From Limanda limanda (Eukaryota > Chordata > Actinopteri > Pleuronectiformes > Pleuronectidae): a stretch of 64,000 bases of DNA. Positions 1 through 10,199 of this stretch are shown piece by piece. The position numbers and the translations under genes are program-made. Each line of letters begins with the position of its first letter. Within the stretch, counting starts at the first letter, position 1. The stretch lies in contig NW_026870468.1 of NCBI RefSeq assembly GCF_963576545.1, forward strand, positions 248,001 through 312,000, in the 5' to 3' direction. The notes beneath the pieces are model-generated. The model saw only the letters and a list, made by a program, of their open reading frames with translations. It ran no database searches and was not told where the DNA came from.

Positions 1-353
1 CCTGCGGATCGATTGGTACCATCCCCAAGCTTGTACGACCTTCGGAAGAGGTCGACCGACGAAATTCCCCCAAATCTGAGGAGATATTCTTGAATAACTT
101 TTTTTGTGAAGGTCGGAGAGACTTGCAAGTAGGCTCTACCCCCACTAAATGGGGTTGCGCGCATCGATCAGTACCATCCTTGAGCTTCTCCGACTTTCGG
201 AAGGGTTAGGGTTAGGGTTAGGGATGAAAGCACATAGGAGAAAGAGATATTCTTGAATAACTTTTTTTGTGAAGGTCGGAGAGACTTGGAAAGTGGTTGC
301 ATCTGGACTAATTTGGGTCCTGCGGATCGATTGGTACCATCCCCGAGCTTGTA

Positions 354-372
354 CGACCTTCGGAAGAGGTCG
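354..372. other. Inverted repeat (hairpin) in B around TTCGG
   Basis: CGACCT (354-359) pairs with AGGTCG (367-372), with a further T-G wobble possible, around a short loop containing CGGAA. The right arm overlaps the palindrome GGTCGACC. B variants reading TTCGAAAG or CGGAAAAGG keep the stem or extend it. Monomer A has the left half but has the telomeric tract in place of the right arm. Confidence 0.6.
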
Positions 373-398
373 ACCGACGAAATTCCCCCAAATCTGAG

Positions 399-442
399 GA
401 GATATTCTTGAATAACTTTTTTTGTGAAGGTCGGAGAGACTT
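399..442 (+). repeat. 44-bp core shared by A and B (copy in B)
   Basis: This is the B counterpart of the core at 562-605, base for base identical. It contains the T7 run that in a few B copies becomes T9. Confidence 0.9.
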
Positions 443-520
443 GCAAGTAGGCTCTACCCCCACTAAATGGGGTTGCGCGCATCGATCAGTACCATCCTTG
501 AGCTTCTCCGACTTTCGGAA

Positions 521-541
521 GGGTTAGGGTTAGGGTTAGGG
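521..541 (+). repeat. Interstitial telomeric tract GGG(TTAGGG)3 (representative)
   Basis: Each 163-bp A monomer carries one tract with exactly four GGG runs separated by TTA. That is the minimum for a canonical intramolecular telomeric G-quadruplex. The 38 short A monomers have only three G-runs. By my count 237 monomers have three TTAGGG and 38 have two, about 787 copies. In two monomers (21,360 and 29,845) the last repeat is mutated to TTAGGT. TRF-type Myb proteins recognise the core YTAGGGTTR in vertebrates; a full tract holds two such sites and a short tract one. Whether such a protein exists here is unknown. Confidence 0.93.
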
Positions 542-561
542 ATGAAAGCACATAGGAGAAA

Positions 562-605
562 GAGATATTCTTGAATAACTTTTTTTGTGAAGGTCGGAGA
601 GACTT
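562..605 (+). repeat. 44-bp core shared by A and B (copy in A)
   Basis: The last 44 bases of the monomer run from GAGATATTC through a T7 tract to GGTCGGAGAGACTT. They are identical in the A and B consensus, while the opposite end of the monomers agrees at only about 60%. The segment recurs about 400 times with few substitutions, for example G-to-T changes that make T9, GTCTGAG, GGTAGGAG and GAACGTC. It could be a protein-binding or nucleosome-positioning element, or simply a preferred recombination and conversion tract. The sequence alone does not decide. Confidence 0.9.
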
Positions 606-613
606 GCAAGTAG

Positions 614-641
614 GCTCTACCCCCACTAAATGGGGTAGCGC
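614..641. other. Inverted repeat (hairpin) in A, TAG variant
   Basis: CTACCCC (617-623) pairs with GGGGTAG (632-638) around the 8-nt loop CACTAAAT. After one mismatch, GC (614-615) pairs with GC (640-641). In A monomers carrying GGGGTTG the perfect stem falls to ACCCC/GGGGT. In the six monomers reading ACCCGAAC it is broken further. This is a potential DNA cruciform or RNA hairpin; no function is shown. Confidence 0.6.
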
Positions 642-2368
642 GCATCGATCGGTACCATCCTTGAGCTTCTCCGACTTTCGGAAGGGTTAGGGTTAGGGTT
701 AGGGATGAAAGCACATAGGAGAAAGAGATATTCTTGAATAACTTTTTTTGTGAAGGTCGGAGAGACTTGCAAGTAGGCTCTACCCCCACTAAATGGGGTA
801 GCGCACATCGATCGGTACCATCCTTGAGCTTCTCCGACTTTCGGAAGGGTTAGGGTTAGGGTTAGGGATGAAAGCACATAGGAGAAAGAGATATTCTTGA
901 ATAACTTTTTTTGTGAAGGTCGGAGAGACTTGCAAGTAGGCTCTACCCCCACTAAATGGGGTAGCGCGCATCGATCGGTACCATCCTTGAGCTTCTCCGA
1001 CTTTCGGAAGGGTTAGGGTTAGGGTTAGGGATGAAAGCACATAGGAGAAAGAGATATTCTTGAATAACTTTTTTTGTGAAGGTCGGAGAGACTTGAAAAG
1101 TGGTTGCATCTGGACTAATTTGGGTCCTGCGGATCGATTGGTACCATCCCTGAGCTTGTACGACCTTCGGAAGAGGTCGACCGACGAAATTCCCCCAAAT
1201 CTGAGGAGATATTCTTGAATAACTTTTTTTGTGAAGGTCGGAGAGACTTTCAAGTAGGCTCTACCCCCACTAAATGGGGTTGCGCGCATCGATCGGTACC
1301 ATCCTTGAGCTTCTCCGACTTTCGGAAGGGTTAGGGTTAGGGTTAGGGATGAAAGCACATAGGAGAAAGAGATATTCTTGAATAACTTTTTTTGTGAAGG
1401 TCGGAGAGACTTGCAAGTAGGCTTTACCCCCACTAAATGGGGTAGCGCGCATCGATCGGTACCATCCTTGAGCTTCTCCGACTTTCGGAAGGGTTAGGGT
1501 TAGGGTTAGGGATGAAAGCACATAGGAGAAAGAGATATTCTTGAATAACTTTTTTTGTGAAGGTCGGAGAGACTTGGAAAGTGGTTGCATCTGGACTAAT
1601 TTGGATCCTGCGGATCGATTGGTACCATCCCCGAGCTTGTACGACCTTCGGAAGAGGTCGACCGACGAAATTCCCCCAAATCTGAGGAGATATTCTTGAA
1701 TAACTTTTTTTGTGAAGGTCGGAGAGACTTGCAAGTAGGCTTTACCCCCACTAAATGGGGTTGCGCGCATCGATCGGTACCATCCTTGAGCTTCTCCGAC
1801 TTTCGGAAGGGTTAGGGTTAGGGATGAAAGCACATAGGAGAAAGAGATATTCTTGAATAACTTTTTTTGTGAAGGTCGGAGAGACTTGCAAGTAGGCTCT
1901 ACCCCCACTAAATGGGGTAGCGCGCATCGATCGGTACCATCCTTGAGCTTCTCCGACTTTCGGAAGGGTTAGGGTTAGGGTTAGGGATGAAAGCACATAG
2001 GAGAAAGAGATATTCTTGAATAACTTTTTTTGTGAAGGTCGGAGAGACTTGGAAAGTGGTTGCATCTGGACTAATTTGGGTCCTGCGGATCGATTGGTAC
2101 CATCCCCGAGCTTGTACGACCTTCGGAAGAGGTCGACCGACGAAATTCCCCCAAATCTGAGGAGATATTCTTGAATAACTTTTTTTGTGAAGGTCGGAGA
2201 GACTTGCAAGTAGGCTCTACCCCCACTAAATGGGGTTGCGCGCATCGATCGGTACCATCCTTGAGCTTCTCCGACTTTCGGAAGGGTTAGGGTTAGGGTT
2301 AGGGATGAAAGCACATAGGAGAAAGAGATATTCTTGAATAACTTTTTTTGTGAAGGTCGGAGAGACTT

Positions 2369-2529
2369 GCAAGTAGGCTTTACCCCCACTAAATGGGGTC
2401 GCGCATCGATCGGTACCATCCTTGAGCTTCTCCGACTTTCGGAAGGGTTAGGGTTAGGGTTAGGGATGAAAGCACATAGGAGAAAGAGATATTCTTGAAT
2501 AACTTTTTTTGTGAAGGTCGGAGAGACTT
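2369..2529 (+). repeat. Monomer A with 2-bp deletion (161 bp)
   Basis: The usual GGGGTTGCGCGC reads GGGGTCGCGC, two bases short. The same variant occurs at 10,200-10,360, and both units follow an A unit, so the two regions share ancestry. Confidence 0.85.
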
Positions 2530-3491
2530 GGAAAGTGGTTGCATCTGGACTAATTTGGGTCCTGCGGATCGATTGGTACCATCCTCGAGCTTGTACGACC
2601 TTCGGAAGAGGTCGACCGACGAAATTCCCCCAAATCTGAGGAGATATTCTTGAATAACTTTTTTTGTGAAGGTCGGAGAGACTTGCAAGTAGGCTCTACC
2701 CCCACTAAATGGGGTTGCGCGCATCGATCGGTACCATCCTTGAGCTTCTCCGACTTTCGGAAGGGTTAGGGTTAGGGTTAGGGATGAAAGCACATAGGAG
2801 AAAGAGATATTCTTGAATAACTTTTTTTGTGAAGGTCGGAGAGACTTGCAAGTAGGCTCTACCCCCACTAAATGGGGTAGCGCGCATCGATCGGTACCAT
2901 CCTTGAGCTTCTCCGACTTTCGGAAGGGTTAGGGTTAGGGTTAGGGATGAAAGCACATAGGAGAAAGAGATATTCTTGAATAACTTTTTTTGTGAAGGTC
3001 GGAGAGACTTGGAAAGTGGTTGCATCTGGACTAATTTGGGTCCTGCGGATCGATTGGTACCATCCTCGAGCTTGTACGACCTTCGGAAGAGGTCGACCGA
3101 CGAAATTCCCCCAAATCTGAGGAGATATTCTTGAATAACTTTTTTTGTGAAGGTCGGAGAGACTTGCAAGTAGGCTCTACCCCCACTAAATGGGGTTGCG
3201 CGCATCGATCGGTACCATCCTTGAGCTTCTCCGACTTTCGGAAGGGTTAGGGTTAGGGTTAGGGATGAAAGCACATAGGAGAAAGAGATATTCTTGAATA
3301 ACTTTTTTTGTGAAGGTCGGAGAGACTTGCAAGTAGGCTCTACCCCCACTAAATGGGGTAGCGCGCATCGATCGGTACCATCCTTGAGCTTCTCCGACTT
3401 TCGGAAGGGTTAGGGTTAGGGTTAGGGATGAAAGCACATAGGAGAAAGAGATATTCTTGAATAACTTTTTTTGTGAAGGTCGGAGAGACTT
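2530..3491 (+). repeat. 481-bp BAA trimer in two tandem copies
   Basis: 2,530-3,010 and 3,011-3,491 are both B-A-A. They share a rare C-to-T change in B (2,585 and 3,066) that turns CCCCGAGC into CCTCGAGC, a CTCGAG site I did not notice elsewhere in the window. The 481-bp spacing of the private variant shows a local one-trimer duplication. Confidence 0.85.
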
Positions 3492-3809
3492 GGAAAGTGG
3501 TTGCATCTGGACTAATTTGGGTCCTGCGGATCGATTGGTACCATCCCCGAGCTTGTACGACCTTCGGAAGAGGTCGACCGACGAAATTCCCCCAAATCTG
3601 AGGAGATATTCTTGAATAACTTTTTTTGTGAAGGTCGGAGAGACTTGCAAGTAGGCTCTACCCCCACTAAATGGGGTTGCGCGCATCGATCAGTACCATC
3701 CTTGAGCTTCTCCGACTTTCGGAAGGGTTAGGGTTAGGGTTAGGGATGAAAGCACATAGGAGAAAGAGATATTCTTGAATAACTTTTTTTGTGAAGGTCG
3801 GAGAGACTT

Positions 3810-4934
3810 GGAAAGTGGTTGCATCTGGACTAATTTGGGTCCTGCGGATCGATTGGTACCATCCCCAAGCTTGTACGACCTTCGGAAGAGGTCGACCGAC
3901 GAAATTCCCCCAAATCTGAGGAGATATTCTTGAATAACTTTTTTTGTGAAGGTCGGAGAGACTTGCAAGTAGGCTCTACCCCCACTAAATGGGGTTGCGC
4001 GCATCGATCAGTACCATCCTTGAGCTTCTCCGACTTTCGGAAGGGTTAGGGTTAGGGTTAGGGATGAAAGCACATAGGAGAAAGAGATATTCTTGAATAA
4101 CTTTTTTTGTGAAGGTCGGAGAGACTTGGAAAGTGGTTGCATCTGGACTAATTTGGGTCCTGCGGATCGATTGGTACCATCCCCGAGCTTGTACGACCTT
4201 CGGAAGAGGTCGACCGACGAAATTCCCCCAAATCTGAGGAGATATTCTTGAATAACTTTTTTTGTGAAGGTCGGAGAGACTTGCAAGTAGGCTCTACCCC
4301 CACTAAATGGGGTTGCGCGCATCGATCAGTACCATCCTTGAGCTTCTCCGACTTTCGGAAGGGTTAGGGTTAGGGTTAGGGATGAAAGCACATAGGAGAA
4401 AGAGATATTCTTGAATAACTTTTTTTGTGAAGGTCGGAGAGACTTGCAAGTAGGCTCTACCCCCACTAAATGGGGTAGCGCGCATCGATCGGTACCATCC
4501 TTGAGCTTCTCCGACTTTCGGAAGGGTTAGGGTTAGGGTTAGGGATGAAAGCACATAGGAGAAAGAGATATTCTTGAATAACTTTTTTTGTGAAGGTCGG
4601 AGAGACTTGCAAGTAGGCTCTACCCCCACTAAATGGGGTAGCGCACATCGATCGGTACCATCCTTGAGCTTCTCCGACTTTCGGAAGGGTTAGGGTTAGG
4701 GTTAGGGATGAAAGCACATAGGAGAAAGAGATATTCTTGAATAACTTTTTTTGTGAAGGTCGGAGAGACTTGCAAGTAGGCTCTACCCCCACTAAATGGG
4801 GTAGCGCGCATCGATCGGTACCATCCTTGAGCTTCTCCGACTTTCGGAAGGGTTAGGGTTAGGGTTAGGGATGAAAGCACATAGGAGAAAGAGATATTCT
4901 TGAATAACTTTTTTTGTGAAGGTCGGAGAGACTT
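3810..4934 (+). repeat. BABAAAA heptamer module (1,125 bp)
   Basis: Monomer order is B A B A A A A. The module recurs at 1-1,094 (partial), 6,209, 7,333, 11,160, 20,301, 23,336, 28,786, 31,821, 37,109, 40,301 and 42,219. A related form with one 157-bp A lies at 34,226. In most copies the last A units carry the GGGGTAG and GCGCAC variants, while those directly after B carry GGGGTTG. Confidence 0.85.
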
Positions 4935-6208
4935 GAAAAGTGGTTGCATCTGGACTAATTTGGGTCCTGCGGATCGATTGGTACCATCCCTGAGCTTGTA
5001 CGACCTTCGGAAGAGGTCGACCGACGAAATTCCCCCAAATCTGAGGAGATATTCTTGAATAACTTTTTTTGTGAAGGTCGGAGAGACTTTCAAGTAGGCT
5101 CTACCCCCACTAAATGGGGTTGCGCGCATCGATCGGTACCATCCTTGAGCTTCTCCGACTTTCGGAAGGGTTAGGGTTAGGGTTAGGGATGAAAGCACAT
5201 AGGAGAAAGAGATATTCTTGAATAACTTTTTTTGTGAAGGTCGGAGAGACTTGCAAGTAGGCTTTACCCCCACTAAATGGGGTAGCGCGCATCGATCGGT
5301 ACCATCCTTGAGCTTCTCCGACTTTCGGAAGGGTTAGGGTTAGGGTTAGGGATGAAAGCACATAGGAGAAAGAGATATTCTTGAATAACTTTTTTTGTGA
5401 AGGTCGGAGAGACTTGGAAAGTGGTTGCATCTGGACTAATTTGGATCCTGCGGATCGATTGGTACCATCCCCGAGCTTGTACGACCTTCGGAAGAGGTCG
5501 ACCGACGAAATTCCCCCAAATCTGAGGAGATATTCTTGAATAACTTTTTTTGTGAAGGTCGGAGAGACTTGCAAGTAGGCTTTACCCCCACTAAATGGGG
5601 TTGCGCGCATCGATCGGTACCATCCTTGAGCTTCTCCGACTTTCGGAAGGGTTAGGGTTAGGGATGAAAGCACATAGGAGAAAGAGATATTCTTGAATAA
5701 CTTTTTTTGTGAAGGTCGGAGAGACTTGCAAGTAGGCTCTACCCCCACTAAATGGGGTAGCGCGCATCGATCGGTACCATCCTTGAGCTTCTCCGACTTT
5801 CGGAAGGGTTAGGGTTAGGGTTAGGGATGAAAGCACATAGGAGAAAGAGATATTCTTGAATAACTTTTTTTGTGAAGGTCGGAGAGACTTGGAAAGTGGT
5901 TGCATCTGGACTAATTTGGGTCCTGCGGATCGATTGGTACCATCCCCGAGCTTGTACGACCTTCGAAAGAGGTCGACCGACGAAATTCCCCCAAATCTGA
6001 GGAGATATTCTTGAATAACTTTTTTTGTGAAGGTCGGAGAGACTTGCAAGTAGGCTCTACCCCCACTAAATGGGGTTGCGCGCATCGATCAGTACCATCC
6101 TTGAGCTTCTCCGACTTTCGGAAGGGTTAGGGTTAGGGTTAGGGATGAAAGCACATAGGAGAAAGAGATATTCTTGAATAACTTTTTTTGTGAAGGTCGG
6201 AGAGACTT

Positions 6209-7332
6209 GGAAAGTGGTTGCATCTGGACTAATTTGGGTCCTGCGGATCGATTGGTACCATCCCCGAGCTTGTACGACCTTCGGAAGAGGTCGACCGACG
6301 AAATTCCCCCAAATCTGAGGAGATATTCTTGAATAACTTTTTTTGTGAAGGTCGGAGAGACTTGCAAGTAGGCTCTACCCCCACTAAATGGGGTTGCGCG
6401 CATCGATCAGTACCATCCTTGAGCTTCTCCGACTTTCGGAAGGGTTAGGGTTAGGGTTAGGGATGAAAGCACATAGGAGAAAGAGATATTCTTGAATAAC
6501 TTTTTTTGTGAAGGTCGGAGAGACTTGGAAAGTGGTTGCATCTGGACTAATTTGGGTCCTGCAGATCGATTGGTACCATCCCCGAGCTTGTACGACCTTC
6601 GGAAGAGGTCGACCGACGAAATTCCCCCAAATCTGAGGAGATATTCTTGAATAACTTTTTTTGTGAAGGTCGGAGAGACTTGCAAGTAGGCTCTACCCCC
6701 ACTAAATGGGGTTGCGCGCATCGATCAGTACCATCCTTGAGCTTCTCCGACTTTCGGAAGGGTTAGGGTTAGGGTTAGGGATGAAAGCACATAGGAGAAA
6801 GAGATATTCTTGAATAACTTTTTTTGTGAAGGTCGGAGAGACTTGCAAGTAGGCTCTACCCCACTAAATGGGGTAGCGCGCATCGATCGGTACCATCCTT
6901 GAGCTTCTCCGACTTTCGGAAGGGTTAGGGTTAGGGTTAGGGATGAAAGCACATAGGAGAAAGAGATATTCTTGAATAACTTTTTTTGTGAAGGTCGGAG
7001 AGACTTGCAAGTAGGCTCTACCCCCACTAAATGGGGTAGCGCGCATCGATCGGTACCATCCTTGAGCTTCTCCGACTTTCGGAAGGGTTAGGGTTAGGGT
7101 TAGGGATGAAAGCACATAGGAGAAAGAGATATTCTTGAATAACTTTTTTTGTGAAGGTCGGAGAGACTTGCAAGTAGGCTCTACCCCCACTAAATGGGGT
7201 AGCGCGCATCGATCGGTACCATCCTTGAGCTTCTCCGACTTTCGGAAGGGTTAGGGTTAGGGTTAGGGATGAAAGCACATAGGAGAAAGAGATATTCTTG
7301 AATAACTTTTTTTGTGAAGGTCGGAGAGACTT
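6209..7332 (+). repeat. BABAAAA heptamer, tandem copy 1 (1,124 bp)
   Basis: This is the first of two directly adjacent heptamers. It is one base short because the A unit at 6,845 lacks one C. Confidence 0.85.
6845..7006 (+). repeat. Monomer A with 1-bp deletion (162 bp)
   Basis: The C5 run of CTACCCCC is C4 here (near 6,860). I did not see this deletion in any other monomer. Confidence 0.85.
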
Positions 7333-8457
7333 GGAAAGTGGTTGCATCTGGACTAATTTGGGTCCTGCAGATCGATTGGTACCATCCCCGAGCTTGTACG
7401 ACCTTCGGAAGAGGTCGACCGACGAAATTCCCCCAAATCTGAGGAGATATTCTTGAATAACTTTTTTTGTGAAGGTCGGAGAGACTTGCAAGTAGGCTCT
7501 ACCCCCACTAAATGGGGTTGCGCGCATCGATCAGTACCATCCTTGAGCTTCTCCGACTTTCGGAAGGGTTAGGGTTAGGGTTAGGGATGAAAGCACATAG
7601 GAGAAAGAGATATTCTTGAATAACTTTTTTTGTGAAGGTCGGAGAGACTTGGAAAGTGGTTGCATCTGGACTAATTTGGGTCCTGCGGATCGATTGGTAC
7701 CATCCCCGAGCTTGTACGACCTTCGGAAGAGGTCGACCGACGAAATTCCCCCAAATCTGAGGAGATATTCTTGAATAACTTTTTTTGTGAAGGTCGGAGA
7801 GACTTGCAAGTAGGCTCTACCCCCACTAAATGGGGTTGCGCGCATTGATCAGTACCATCCTTGAGCTTCTCCGACTTTCGGAAGGGTTAGGGTTAGGGTT
7901 AGGGATGAAAGCACATAGGAGAAAGAGATATTCTTGAATAACTTTTTTTGTGAAGGTCGGAGAGACTTGCAAGTAGGCTCTACCCCCACTAAATGGGGTA
8001 GCGCGCATCGATCGGTACCATCCTTGAGCTTCTCCGACTTTCGGAAGGGTTAGGGTTAGGGTTAGGGATGAAAGCACATAGGAGAAAGAGATATTCTTGA
8101 ATAACTTTTTTTGTGAAGGTCGGAGAGACTTGCAAGTAGGCTCTACCCCCACTAAATGGGGTAGCGCGCATCGATCGGTACCATCCTTGAGCTTCTCCGA
8201 CTTTCGGAAGGGTTAGGGTTAGGGTTAGGGATGAAAGCACATAGGAGAAAGAGATATTCTTGAATAACTTTTTTTGTGAAGGTCGGAGAGACTTGCAAGT
8301 AGGCTCTACCCCCACTAAATGGGGTAGCGCGCATCGATCGGTACCATCATTGAGCTTCTCCGACTTTCGGAAGGGTTAGGGTTAGGGTTAGGGATGAAAG
8401 CACATAGGAGAAAGAGATATTCTTGAATAACTTTTTTTGTGAAGGTCGGAGAGACTT
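7333..8457 (+). repeat. BABAAAA heptamer, tandem copy 2 (1,125 bp)
   Basis: This is the second adjacent heptamer, with the same order as the first. Its last A has CCATCATTG in place of CCATCCTTG near 8,349. It is followed by a B with a 1-bp deletion. Confidence 0.85.
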
Positions 8458-8923
8458 GAAAGTGGTTGCATCTGGACTAATTTGGGTCCTGCGGATCGAT
8501 TGGTACCATCCCCGAGCTTGTACGACCTTCGGAAGAGGTCGACCGACGAAATTCCCCCAAATCTGAGGAGATATTCTTGAATAACTTTTTTTGTGAAGGT
8601 CGGAGAGACTTGCAAGTAGGCTCTACCCCCACTAAATGGGGTAGCGCGCATCGATCGGTACCATCCTTGAGCTTCTCCGACTTTCGGAAGGGTTAGGGTT
8701 AGGGATGAAAGCACATAGGAGAAAGAGATATTCTTGAATAACTTTTTTTGTGAAGGTCGGAGAGACTTGGAAAGTGGTTGCATCTGGACTAATTTGGGTC
8801 CTGCGGATCGATTGGTACCATCCCCGAGCTTGTACGACCTTCGGAAGAGGTCGACCGACGAAATTCCCCCAAATCTGAGGAGATATTCTTGAATAACTTT
8901 TTTTGTGAAGGTCGGAGAGACTT
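8458..8923 (+). repeat. B(154)-A(157)-B linker between heptamers and octamer
   Basis: The B at 8,458-8,611 begins GAAAGTGG, one base short. It is followed by a 157-bp A and a normal B. The B-A(157)-B order also occurs inside the 1,276-bp octamer. Confidence 0.8.
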
Positions 8924-10199
8924 GCAAGTAGGCTCTACCCCCACTAAATGGGGTTGCGCGCATCGATCAGTACCATCCTTGAGCTTCTCCGACTTTCGGA
9001 AGGGTTAGGGTTAGGGTTAGGGATGAAAGCACATAGGAGAAAGAGATATTCTTGAATAACTTTTTTTGTGAAGGTCGGAGAGACTTGCAAGTAGGCTCTA
9101 CCCCCACTAAATGGGGTAGCGCGCATCGATCAGTACCATCCTTGAGCTTCTCCGACTTTCGGAAGGGTTAGGGTTAGGGATGAAAGCACATAGGAGAAAG
9201 AGATATTCTTGAATAACTTTTTTTGTGAAGGTCGGAGAGACTTGCAAGTAGGCTCTACCCCCACTAAATGGGGTAGCGCGCATCGATCGGTACCATCCTT
9301 GAGCTTCTCCGACTTTCGGAAGGGTTAGGGTTAGGGTTAGGGATGAAAGCACATAGGAGAAAGAGATATTCTTGAATAACTTTTTTTGTGAAGGTCGGAG
9401 AGACTTGCAAGTAGGCTCTACCCCCACTAAATGGGGTAGCGCGCATCGATCGGTACCATCCTTGAGCTTCTCCGACTTTCGGAAGGGTTAGGGTTAGGGT
9501 TAGGGATGAAAGCACATAGGAGAAAGAGATATTCTTGAATAACTTTTTTTGTGAAGGTCGGAGAGACTTGGAAAGTGGTTGCATCTGGACTAATTTGGGT
9601 CCTGCAGATCGATTGGTACCATCCCCGAGCTTGTACGACCTTCGAAAGAGGTCGACCGACGAAATTCCCCCAAATCTGAGGAGATATTCTTGAATAACTT
9701 TTTTTGTGAAGGTCGGAGAGACTTGCAAGTAGGCTCTACCCCCACTAAATGGGGTAGCGCGCATCGATCGGTACCATCCTTGAGCTTCTCCGACTTTCGG
9801 AAGAGTTAGGGTTAGGGATGAAAGCACATAGGAGAAAGAGATATTCTTGAATAACTTTTTTTGTGAAGGTCGGAGAGACTTGGAAAGTGGTTGCATCTGG
9901 ACTAATTTGGGTCCTGCGGATCGATTGGTACCATCCCCGAGCTTGTACGACCTTCGGAAGAGGTCGACCGACGAAATTCCCCCAAATCTGAGGAGATATT
10001 CTTGAATAACTTTTTTTGTGAAGGTCGGAGAGACTTGCAAGTAGGCTCTACCCCCACTAAATGGGGTTGCGCGCATCGATCGGTACCATCCTTGAGCTTC
10101 TCCGACTTTCGGAAGGGTTAGGGTTAGGGTTAGGGATGAAAGCACATAGGAGAAAGAGATATTCTTGAATAACTTTTTTTGTGAAGGTCGGAGAGACTT
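8924..10199 (+). repeat. 1,276-bp octamer module, copy 1
   Basis: The order is A A(157) A A B A(157) B A. The first B carries CTGCAG and the TTCGAAAG variant (A at 9,645). The second A(157) has a private GGAAGAGTTAGGG. The same eight-monomer order with the TTCGAAAG marker recurs seven more times in the window. Confidence 0.87.

Larger units (their letters stand above)
288..442 (+). repeat. Representative monomer B (155 bp, no telomeric motif)
   Basis: B begins GGAAAGTGG or GAAAAGTGG. It runs through TGCATCTGG, CTGCGGATCGATT (CTGCAG in some copies), GGTACCATCC, a CGACCT...AGGTCG inverted repeat with GTCGAC, then AATTCCCCC, then the same 44-bp core as A. There is no TTAGGG. The seven bases GTCGACC in B lie where A has its telomeric tract. 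That substitution, offset by a 2-bp length difference in the link, accounts for the 8-bp length difference. B occurs about once per 510 bp on average and is almost always flanked by A on both sides. Confidence 0.95.
443..605 (+). repeat. Representative monomer A (163 bp, telomeric-motif bearing)
   Basis: Taking each monomer to start just after the shared GAGACTT, A begins GCAAGTAGG. In order it holds a C-run/G-run inverted repeat (CTACCCC or ACCCC against GGGGT), GCGCGC, ATCGATC, then AGTACC or GGTACC, then CTTTCGGAA, then GGG(TTAGGG)3, then a short A-rich link, then the 44-bp core ending GAGACTT. Common variants are GGGGTTGCG/GGGGTAGCG, GCGCGC/GCGCAC, ATCAGTACC/ATCGGTACC and GCTCTACC/GCTTTACC. 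The first 45 bases align without gaps to the first 45 of B at about 60% identity by eye, and the next stretch aligns better. A and B are therefore diverged copies of one ancestral monomer. Confidence 0.96.
1..6208 (+). repeat. 3,840-bp higher-order repeat, about 1.6 copies
   Basis: Positions 1-2,125 match 3,841-5,965 with no difference seen on line-by-line comparison. The match continues with two substitutions (2,126/5,966 and 2,251/6,091) to 2,368/6,208. Rare shared variants prove the duplication: CCCCAAGC at 27/3,867, CCCTGAGC at about 1,150/4,990, a first-base T in the A unit at 1,250/5,090, and TTGGATCC at about 1,600/5,440. The monomer order of one copy starts with a partial B and runs A B AAAA B AA B A(157) A B A A(161) B AA B AA B A. 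Confidence 0.92.

Noticed and set aside
354..372. CENP-B-box-like motif near TTCGGAAG in B
   Set aside because: It shares only the TTCG start with the known CENP-B box pattern and fails at the conserved CGGG positions. No centromere claim is supported.
399..442. RNA polymerase III gene with the T7 run as terminator (SINE- or tRNA-derived monomer)
   Set aside because: I could not find convincing A- and B-box promoter elements in either monomer, and the T run lies inside the shared core rather than at an element end.
5641..5672. Short TTAGGG tracts as sequencing-error deletions
   Set aside because: The 157-bp units occupy the same places in independent HOR copies (for example octamer positions 2 and 6), so they are inherited variants rather than random errors.
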